From Gammaproteobacteria bacterium (GTDB lineage: Bacteria > Pseudomonadota > Gammaproteobacteria > Chromatiales > Chromatiaceae): a stretch of DNA of 38,985 nucleotides. Position numbers and translations under genes: made by a program. The DNA lies in contig JAAELC010000284.1 of the NCBI GenBank assembly GCA_024227135.1, positions 1 to 38,985 of the forward strand, written 5' to 3'. Positions 32,725 to 38,985 of this stretch are shown in pieces; within the stretch, counting starts at the first letter, position 1; each line of letters opens with the position of its first letter. The notes under the pieces are model-generated. The model searched no databases and was not told the origin of the DNA. It worked only from the letters and a program-made list of their open reading frames with translations.

Positions 32725-33684
32725 TCAGGATCGGTTTATTTTTCTCAGTGTCTGATATCTTGATCGCTGAGCGGTTGGCGCAAGAAAGAAAGGAACAATA
32801 GCATCGATATCGGTTGCTGTGATACCAAGTGACTCCAGCCCGTTGTTGCCGCATGTCGAGTCCACCTGCATGGAGAGGTAATTATCCATGCTGAAGGGTC
32901 GTCCGGGCATTTTCCCCAGGATTATCGCCTGTAACCGGGACGATTTGTCGTTCAATTCGATGATCCGCTTGTCAATACCCACCTTGCGGGCGGTATATTC
33001 CACCAGTTCTTTGAGTGTAAAGCTCCTTGGACCACACAAATCATAGTGTTTTCCCCAAGTGCTTTTATCATCGATCGAATGCACGAAAGCGGCTGCCACA
33101 TCGCCAACGTACACGGGAGCGAAACGGGCGTGGGAGCAGGCGAGTGGGAAGGGGCCTGGTATTGTTCTCAGCAGGTTTGCAAATCGATTGAAAAAACTGT
33201 CGTCCGGGCCAAAAACCACCGATGGGCGGAAGCTGGTGACTTTTATTCCGGGTTGACCCAGTGTGTGAACGAGTTTCTCTCCCTCGCCTTTGGTCTTGAG
33301 GTAGGTTGAAGGGCCGTTAGTGGGATCGGCGTTGAGTGCGCTCATGTGCAGCAGGCGGTTGACTCCGGTCTCCCCACAGGCTTCCACCACCCGGTTTGTC
33401 AGTTCTACATGTACTTTTTTGAAGGTTGCATTCTTAGCGGTTTCATTGAGGATACCGACAAGATTTATCACCACCTGGGTATTCTCGATCGCTGATTTCA
33501 ACTGGTCCGGGTCAAAGGGATCGGCTGCCACCAGGCTGACACCCCTGCCAGCCTGAATCCCACGATATCGATGCAGTTTTTTTGTTATTATCCGGCACTT
33601 CAGGCCAGCGTCTGCAAGCCGGGCAGCTAGATGCCGCCCGATGAAGCCGGTGCCACCCAATATAGCCACATTAGTGATGTTCAA
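32725..33684 (-). CDS. NDUFA9-like atypical SDR (complex I subunit family)
   Basis: Encodes 319 residues. An N-terminal Rossmann fold with GGTGFIGRHLA (about 10-20) binds NAD(P); LLHMSALNA and YLKTKGEGE give the SDR Ser and YxxxK positions. This pattern (SALNAD, TSFRPSVVFGPDDSFFNRFA) matches the family of the complex I assembly/accessory subunit NDUFA9 and bacterial epimerase-like relatives. No signal peptide is present. GGAG lies 9 bases before the ATG. It lies upstream of the CHAD gene on the same strand with a 61-base gap, so they may be cotranscribed. Confidence 0.92.
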   Translation of the reverse strand: MNITNVAILGGTGFIGRHLAARLADAGLKCRIITKKLHRYRGIQAGRGVSLVAADPFDPDQLKSAIENTQVVINLVGILNETAKNATFKKVHVELTNRVVEACGETGVNRLLHMSALNADPTNGPSTYLKTKGEGEKLVHTLGQPGIKVTSFRPSVVFGPDDSFFNRFANLLRTIPGPFPLACSHARFAPVYVGDVAAAFVHSIDDKSTWGKHYDLCGPRSFTLKELVEYTARKVGIDKRIIELNDKSSRLQAIILGKMPGRPFSMDNYLSMQVDSTCGNNGLESLGITATDIDAIVPFFLAPTAQRSRYQTLRKINRS

Positions 33685-33738
33685 GTCTCCGCTCCTCCTT
33701 CTGTTTGAACATGTTGTTTGAATATGAATTTCCAGACT

Positions 33739-34560
33739 TTACCATAGTGTCGGTTTAACTGTTGTTACGGATGCAGGGGGTGAGTTCGCCTGGTTCCGGT
33801 TGTTCAGCGTGGATCGATGAGTTGGTAATGGGGCGCGTCTGAAGAGCAGTAAGTGCCCCTGATGGTTTCGTAGAACCAGCTTGCCTCTGTGCTCGGCATA
33901 CTCGTATTGCATGGCGTTTCCGGTGGTCGGATCGGTCAGAGTGAGTCGGCTTCCACTCTGCAGGTCGATTCGCCCTTCCCTGTTGGTGCTGCGATCCCTG
34001 AAAATACGAAACCGACCGTTGTAGACGATCAATCGCTCTTCGTGTTTTCCCTGCCAATGACCATCCAGGGCTGCTGTGATGCTTGCGGGCCGCTGAGGGG
34101 CATCGGGGTGTAAACCGGGGCGTAAACCGGGGCGTAAACCGGGGTGTAAACCGGGGCGTAAACCGGGGCGTAAGTCGGGGCGTAAGTCGGGGCGTATACC
34201 GGGATTGGGGATTGAACCGAACCCAGGCAGATAGCGGGAAGGGTCCGGGTATCCCTGAGGCCATTGCATCGAATTCCAGCCCCAGGGTGACATGCCCATG
34301 GACCATGGGGTGTGGCCCGTCATAGGTGAGGGAGTGCTGGAAAATGGCAGGTTGCCTGTTGTGGGTGCGGGATAGTTGCCAGGGGTTCGGGTATCGTCAT
34401 TTCCTCTCTTCCCGTATTCGGTTGAGAAGGCGTCCATCATGTCGAACATGGATCTGGCCATGGTACCGAATCGGTTGGTTGCGGGTTGTTCTGCGGGGGT
34501 GCTGTTGGTGGTTATCAGCAGTACCGCAAAAACACTGGATATGGCCTTAGGTCGTCTCAT
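33739..34560 (-). CDS. Exported protein with RPGL tandem repeats
   Basis: Encodes 273 residues from ATG 34560 ([20 protein letters not shown]), which gives a good Sec signal peptide; an in-frame ATG 34620 would add a 20-residue leader and is less likely. The middle is rich in Pro, Gly, Ser, Met and Trp, and includes eight four-residue units of the type [12 protein letters not shown] encoded by perfect-frame 12-base repeats (34104-34199). The C-terminal part ([20 protein letters not shown]) looks like a folded beta domain. I do not recognise the family. The repeat number is likely to vary between strains. Confidence 0.7.
   Translation of the reverse strand: MRRPKAISSVFAVLLITTNSTPAEQPATNRFGTMARSMFDMMDAFSTEYGKRGNDDTRTPGNYPAPTTGNLPFSSTPSPMTGHTPWSMGMSPWGWNSMQWPQGYPDPSRYLPGFGSIPNPGIRPDLRPDLRPGLRPGLHPGLRPGLRPGLHPDAPQRPASITAALDGHWQGKHEERLIVYNGRFRIFRDRSTNREGRIDLQSGSRLTLTDPTTGNAMQYEYAEHRGKLVLRNHQGHLLLFRRAPLPTHRSTLNNRNQANSPPASVTTVKPTLW
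34104..34199. repeat. Eight 12-base tandem repeats inside the exported protein gene
   Basis: The unit CGGGGCGTAAAC (variants CGGGGTGTAAAC, CGGGGCGTAAGT, CGGGGCGTATAC) occurs eight times in tandem. Being a multiple of three, copy number changes keep the frame and only lengthen or shorten the Arg-Pro-Gly-Leu stalk. Confidence 0.9.
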
Positions 34561-34620
34561 ACGGGCAGTTTCGAAAAAAGTTGATCCACATCCCGCTTGA
34601 AAACCCCTGAGCGAGCCCAT

Positions 34621-35128
34621 CCTGGACTTTTCCAGAGTAGGACAATCGAAACATGCTCTTTCCGATTACTTTCATTTCCACGATTTACCGTCGTTATGTC
34701 GATATATAGTCGTTATATAGGGGCACGTTCTTGTGCCGTGGGACCCCTGAAGCCGTTCAGAGGTTCCCCGAGGTCAGGGTTGGTTGCAGATGGTTTACGG
34801 GTCCCCCCCATTGTATTCTGTCGGTGCCGGGTATCCCCAGCACAAGGGTAGAATTCAACCTGTTGCTGATTCGTAGCGTATCGGTCGGTGTTATCTTTGC
34901 TTGTGCAGTTCCGGGGGGCTGTGTCATATCCCGCAAAGTGCGGGTATCAATTGTGCTCTGTCGACTGCTGATTCGAGTTAAAAACTTGCCAGTTGGGCTG
35001 GATGGTGGTTAGCTATGGGAATTATCGCACTGTTTTCGGGATCGGGTAAGTATTGGAGCCCGTTTCGAGTGGTGATACGCTATCGAAAGCACAAATTCAA
35101 GTAGATACAGCTTGGCAGGTCTGGTGGA
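34621..35128. other. 508-base intergenic region, no gene seen
   Basis: It holds a direct pair of similar segments (GTCGATATATAGTCG/GTTATATAGG) around 34696-34721 and a small GGCAC...GTGCC hairpin near 34723-34738. No open frame is convincing. The promoter of rsd should lie in its right part. Confidence 0.4.
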
Positions 35129-35575
35129 ATGAACAATCAGAAAGAGGAAGCATCGGAGCGGCGAACGCGCACCAGGGATATGATCGAGAAGTGGATGGAG
35201 GAGCGCCAGCAGATGCTGGTGCTCTACTGCCAGCTTGCGGGACTGGAGCCCTATACCCCTGATCGATCGAATACGCAGTTGCTCAGGGATTTCTGCCAGG
35301 TCCTGGTGGACTACATTGCATTTGGCCACTTTGAGGTGTACGACAGAATCAGTCGGGGTGATGAACGGCGGTCCGGGGTGCGGCAGATCGCACAGGATGT
35401 TTACCCCAAGATACTGGAAGTGGCAGATCTGACGGTTGCTTTCAACGATAAGTACGATTCCTCAGATCACGAGCTGGATCTGGAAAATCTGGATACCGAT
35501 TTGTCACGCCTGGGTGCAGAACTGGCGACTCGGATCGAGATGGAGGATCGGGTCGTTGCTGCTCTACTGCGTTGA
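35129..35575 (+). CDS. rsd: Rsd/AlgQ anti-sigma-70 regulator
   Basis: Encodes a 148-residue helical cytoplasmic protein of the Rsd/AlgQ family, which binds domain 4 of RpoD and favours alternative sigma factors when growth slows. Features include the N-terminal MIEKWMEERQQMLVLYCQLA, LLRDFCQVLVDYIAFGHFEVY and a C-terminal DLDTDLSRLGAELATRIEMED. The length matches the family. It is upstream of the cyclase-like gene on the same strand, 254 bases away, and probably transcribed alone. Confidence 0.93.
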   Translation: MNNQKEEASERRTRTRDMIEKWMEERQQMLVLYCQLAGLEPYTPDRSNTQLLRDFCQVLVDYIAFGHFEVYDRISRGDERRSGVRQIAQDVYPKILEVADLTVAFNDKYDSSDHELDLENLDTDLSRLGAELATRIEMEDRVVAALLR

Positions 35576-35829
35576 ACATGCTGAAGGCCAGCCGTTCCCA
35601 GCCGGTGGGTAGCTGGTTCCGGGAGATCTTCTGACCGGAAAGCCGGGAAAAACTGCGTAAATCAGGGAGGATAATGCTCTAAACCCCATTGGTCGGCAGG
35701 TAAGCATCCGGGTTTATGATGGGATGCCGCTTGTGGTCATGCGACGGATTTCACAGGGGAATGGAGCAGACTTGCATCGCCAGGTGCGGACCCGATCCTG
35801 ATTTTGGCGGTTAGAACGAGCTGATATCT

Positions 35830-38253
35830 ATGTTTGAAAAGCTGACCAGACGCACTTCGTGGCAGCCCCATCTCAAGCAATTCCTCGCTCCCCTGCATGC
35901 TTACCAGCCTTATGAGATGCAGCTCTATCAGTATCCTAAAGGCGTTGACAATACCCATATCGACGTTACCCTGAGCCCGGAATTCACGAGTCGGGCGGAG
36001 TTGCTGGTCAGGCGTACCCTGCTCTACGAAATCTCTGAAAACTATTGGGGCAAAGCAGTGTCGGCACCGGCAGCATCCGAGGTCCAGTCGGTCCAGGATG
36101 CCTATACGGGAATGATGGAAGTGGCGGTGGATAAGAGCCGTAAAAGTGTGGGTCTGTGGCATATTCAGCTTCTGCAGTTGAGTATCATCAAGTTTATGCT
36201 GCTACTGGTCACTGATGAGATCGAGCGATTGCGGGTCCAGATGCAGCGGGCTCGAGACTTTGGTGCCGCACAGTCGGCCGGGCGTTCGGTGGAACTCTAT
36301 GAGCGGTTGGTGGTGCTGGCAAAGGATGAACCGATCATTCGATACAGGCTTACACGCCGGCTTTTCAAGGAGCTGCTGAAGCTGGAAGATGTCCATCTGA
36401 GTAAACTGAGGCAGTCTGTGCTCGGGTGTGCCTGGCCGTTGCCCAGAGAACTGCTTGCCAATCCGATGCTCCAGATCCCCTCACTCTGGGCGGATGAACA
36501 GCTGATGCAGCATTACACGCTTGGCTGTACCGACAGGGATGACCAGGTTGCCTTCAAGAAAATCAATCAGCTGGTTGTCGGACTCTTTGAAAAGTACCTG
36601 CCCGATTCTGCGCAACCGGTTGATCCCATTACCACCCCAGCAACCTCGATCGACGGAGACGACTCGGGGGGGGGAGGCGCAGATCAAAGGGAGCACAGCG
36701 TCCTGCCAGGGTTTTACGAGGTGGTCACGCTTCTCAGCAGTTCCATGCAGCCGGCGGAATACGAGAACGAAACCACCACCTGGCTCGACGTGCCGGAGAA
36801 CATGGAACATCTCCTGTTCTCGTTGCCCTGCGCCGGTTCGGATATTGCCTCTGAAAAGAAAATGGATATTCGATGGGTGGAGTTTCGCCAGCAGCTCGTG
36901 GATGAGCTGTTCAGAGCAGTAAGTCGAAGCGGGCTGGAGGACAAAATTCTGGCCTGCCATGAAGCGTCGTTTCTGTACAAAGAACTCAATGGCGGTGTTC
37001 CGGTTCGGGTGATCTGCCAGTATCTTGAGGGTTCGATTCGGCGCAGAGAGCTCCAGCGTAAGCTTGCGAGCATCCAGCCCCCGGCAGATCAGGCTCGGGT
37101 TCTCAAGTTACTGGATAAAGCCATCAGCGATTTCAAGTACATGGCTGGAAGCAAGAAAAAAGAGATCGGGTTGCGTTTTCTGGTCGATTTCACTGTTTTC
37201 AGGCGTGATCTCAAATTGGCATACAAGGCCTATAAGGCGATCAACGGCATTTGTTTACTGAAAAATTCCAGGGATATTGAACTTTCATACAACAACGGTA
37301 CACTTCAGGAGTTCGTGCTGCGGGATGAGTTGAAACCCCGTAAGCATGCCATTAGAAATCATGTGATCTTGAAGGCTGATCTCCGGGGTTCCACGCTTAT
37401 TACCCAAAAGCTGCGTGATAAAAACCTGAATCCTGCCTCCCATTTCAGCCTGAATTTTTTCCGTCCTATCAATAAGCTGCTTCCTGGATTCGGGGCAAAA
37501 AAAGTGTTTGTCGAAGGGGATGCCGTCATCCTCAGCATCTTCGAGTATGCCGATATGCCCTTTCAGTGGCTTTGCGTATCCCACGCCTGCGGTCTGGCAA
37601 GAGCGATTCTGAAGGTCGTGGATGCTCAAAATATGCAGAATCGTTCGAACAATCTGCCTGAGCTGGAGCTGGGGATGGGGATTGTTTTCAGCAATCAGGC
37701 ACCCACTTTTCTCTATGACGAAGAGCAGGAGATTATGATCTCTCCTGCCATCAACCAGGCAGACCGGCTCTCCTCCTGTTCAGCCATACTGCGCAGCGCG
37801 GGCTTCGGTGAGAAAGGGCGTGGTGTGGAGGTCGTTGCGGTAACGGGGAAGGACTTCATCGACAAAGTACGGGGAGACGAGCGGTTGCGATACAACGTCA
37901 ATGGCATCGAGCTCGATACTCATGCGTTCAATAAACTCAGATCGGAATTGACCTTGACTGTTCTCGAGGTCGATGAGATGTCTGATCTGGCTGAGGGTCG
38001 TTACTATGTCGGCCGCTACCCGGATATACAGGGGAAAATGCACTGGCTCATCGTGCGGGAAGCACCGGTACGGGTCTGGGAGGGCGAAACGGCGATAACA
38101 GGCCAGCAGTATGGTGACAGATTCTACCAGGTTCTTACCGATGATCGATTGATCGGTGAGTTGCTGCGAAAGGTGAGTACTCAAGACCAGTCGGGTGGGA
38201 ATGGCGAAGACGGGTTACCTTCTCTGGCTGGCGGGTCTGCCACTGCGTCCTGA
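35830..38253 (+). CDS. Large class III nucleotide cyclase-like protein
   Basis: Encodes 807 residues with no membrane helix. The N-terminal 480 residues are helical, unfamiliar, and include a Gly-rich linker encoded by a G9 run at 36666-36674. Residues about 505-715 resemble a class III adenylyl/guanylyl cyclase catalytic domain: metal aspartates D517 (ILKADLRGST) and D564 (FVEGDAVILSIFE), then transition-state N642 and R646 in INQADRLSS. The lysine that usually selects adenine three residues before GD is replaced by phenylalanine, so the product cannot be predicted. The C-terminal 90 residues are unassigned. The Shine-Dalgarno is weak. It may make cAMP, cGMP or another signal, or be a regulatory pseudo-cyclase. 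Confidence 0.8.
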   Translation: MFEKLTRRTSWQPHLKQFLAPLHAYQPYEMQLYQYPKGVDNTHIDVTLSPEFTSRAELLVRRTLLYEISENYWGKAVSAPAASEVQSVQDAYTGMMEVAVDKSRKSVGLWHIQLLQLSIIKFMLLLVTDEIERLRVQMQRARDFGAAQSAGRSVELYERLVVLAKDEPIIRYRLTRRLFKELLKLEDVHLSKLRQSVLGCAWPLPRELLANPMLQIPSLWADEQLMQHYTLGCTDRDDQVAFKKINQLVVGLFEKYLPDSAQPVDPITTPATSIDGDDSGGGGADQREHSVLPGFYEVVTLLSSSMQPAEYENETTTWLDVPENMEHLLFSLPCAGSDIASEKKMDIRWVEFRQQLVDELFRAVSRSGLEDKILACHEASFLYKELNGGVPVRVICQYLEGSIRRRELQRKLASIQPPADQARVLKLLDKAISDFKYMAGSKKKEIGLRFLVDFTVFRRDLKLAYKAYKAINGICLLKNSRDIELSYNNGTLQEFVLRDELKPRKHAIRNHVILKADLRGSTLITQKLRDKNLNPASHFSLNFFRPINKLLPGFGAKKVFVEGDAVILSIFEYADMPFQWLCVSHACGLARAILKVVDAQNMQNRSNNLPELELGMGIVFSNQAPTFLYDEEQEIMISPAINQADRLSSCSAILRSAGFGEKGRGVEVVAVTGKDFIDKVRGDERLRYNVNGIELDTHAFNKLRSELTLTVLEVDEMSDLAEGRYYVGRYPDIQGKMHWLIVREAPVRVWEGETAITGQQYGDRFYQVLTDDRLIGELLRKVSTQDQSGGNGEDGLPSLAGGSATAS

Positions 38254-38490
38254 CAGGTTCCAACGCACCGGCTCTCCCTCCACGCACCGATACCTCCTTA
38301 ACGCACTGGCACTTTCTCAACGCAATAGCGATGCCCATGGGTACCACGTTGGTGGAGTCGCCATGGTCCCTGTTTAGAGTCTGCTCAGTATCCGCAACAC
38401 ATTGATAGTAATATAATAATAACGCAGACGACGTCCATGGATGGACTAGATTTACGCGAGGCAGGATGCCGGTAGTGATAGCTGAGGTGA
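38254..38490. other. Intergenic region, no gene seen
   Basis: The stretch includes an A/T-rich segment with several ATAATA-like boxes near 38400-38425 and no credible open frame. It lies between the cyclase gene and the repeat tip that abuts the transposase remnant. Confidence 0.4.
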
Positions 38491-38533
38491 GAGACCAGCA
38501 GGATGGGATGATTCATTTTTTCCGCGGTCCATA
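38491..38533. repeat. Repeat family-1 tip fragment at the end of a transposase remnant
   Basis: GAGACCAGCA, GATGATTCATTTTTTCCGCG and GTCCATAG match the right end of copy A. The left part of the element is not recognisable. Its outer tip points into the transposase gene and supplies that frame's last codons and TGA, so the element seems to have inserted into the gene's 3' end. Confidence 0.6.
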
Positions 38534-38985
38534 GAGCCTGGACACCTCCTCGGCCGAGAGCTGCTGGTGAAGACGTTCCAGGTCGATCTGTGTGAAGTCC
38601 TCATGGAACAGGTAGCGGCCGTAGAAGTTGATGTGCTGCCAGGCAACTGGGGAGACGCGATTGAGGATCTCCGCCGAGGTGGAGTCTCCCCGCTGTTGCA
38701 GCTCGGCCAGTGCCTCGGACAGGATCATGGCGTTGTAGTAGACCACCGCGTTGCCGACGCAGCAGGTCCACTAGTACGCGCAGGACATAAACGGGCCGGC
38801 CGGAAATGCGGGCGGCTTGGCGGGCATGCGCCTCGAGCAGGAGCCGTTCGTCCAAGGCACACAGACGGTAACGGAACAGCCCGAGGATCGTCTCGACATG
38901 ACGCTTGCGGGTATGGTCCGAGACTGTGAGATCAGCAACCGCCCTGTTGTCGAAGTAGCGTCGGCGCAGATAGTCGACGTCGTCG
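38513..38985 (-). pseudogene. Internally deleted Tn3-family transposase
   Basis: On the minus strand, from the window edge, one frame encodes an N-terminal Tn3 transposase segment (DDVDYLRRRYFDNRAVADL; TRKRHVETILGLFRYRL). Near 38755 it breaks into another frame that encodes the characteristic C-terminus (NAVVYYNAMILSEALAELQQ…VSPVAWQHINFYGRYLF). In Tn3 enzymes these pieces are separated by about 600-700 residues that include the DDE active site, so the centre is deleted and the join is out of frame. The protein cannot be active. The gene continues beyond the window. No Tn3 resolvase or terminal 38-base repeat is visible here. Confidence 0.88.

Noticed and set aside
38491-38533. Repeat family-1 tip as the terminal inverted repeat of the Tn3 transposon (family 1 as Tn3-derived miniature elements)
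   Set aside because: The outer end of the tip points into the transposase gene, opposite to what a transposon end would show, so insertion of the repeat into the gene end fits better.

Overview
The window looks like chromosomal DNA of a free-living or symbiotic gammaproteobacterium. This rests on an Rsd/AlgQ anti-sigma protein, an AqpZ-type aquaporin, a PilJ-type/CZB chemoreceptor, a YfeX-like DyP peroxidase, an SO_0444-type metal efflux permease, a VTC2-like HIT protein and an LplT-like transporter. The base composition, GGAG-type ribosome binding sites and large number of short palindromic interspersed repeats would suit a sulfur-oxidising Chromatiales/Sedimenticolaceae-like lineage. That finer placement is inference only; no rRNA or other decisive marker is present.

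Layout. 1-240: tail of an unidentified gene. 254-2545: an orphan zeta-toxin-like P-loop protein bracketed by two copies of a long palindromic repeat (family 1). 2604-6092 (minus strand): aqpZ, a DXD glycosyltransferase-like protein, an HD-domain hydrolase and an AlkA-type DNA glycosylase. 6320-6954: a broken diguanylate cyclase. 7076-7489: a small membrane protein. 7958-10798 (minus strand): a tight four-gene unit, HDOD - metallo-beta-lactamase-fold hydrolase - two L,D-transpeptidases. 11860-19345: a signalling and envelope island with a Hanks-type Ser/Thr kinase, a lipoprotein alpha/beta hydrolase, a Sel1/coiled-coil/caspase lipoprotein and an autotransporter-like outer membrane protein. 19722-25580: DyP peroxidase, yidD, metal permease, HIT protein plus MFS transporter, and a YbaK-type deacylase. 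25969-29222 (minus strand): a proline-rich membrane-anchored protein, a small hypothetical protein and a chemoreceptor. 29723-34560: a double-HTH protein with a lysine-rich tail, DUF3750, CHAD, an NDUFA9-like epimerase and an exported tandem-repeat protein. 35129-38253: rsd and a large class III nucleotide cyclase-like protein. 38491-38985: an internally deleted Tn3-family transposase next to a repeat tip.

The most striking features are: (a) two interspersed palindromic repeat families, often adjacent to each other and often starting within a few bases of a stop codon; (b) the kinase / caspase-lipoprotein neighbourhood, a candidate regulated-protease or cell-death-like module; (c) long G/C homopolymers inside genes, including a G10 run at the catalytic nucleophile elbow of the lipoprotein hydrolase, and a diguanylate cyclase whose frame breaks at a G run, which together suggest slippage-prone or phase-variable genes; (d) a divergent 807-residue cyclase-like protein keeping both metal aspartates and the transition-state Asn/Arg pair; and (e) a recombinase-like HTH protein ending in a nearly pure Lys/Asp/Ser/Gly tail. 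All assignments come from reading motifs by eye; no database search was run.
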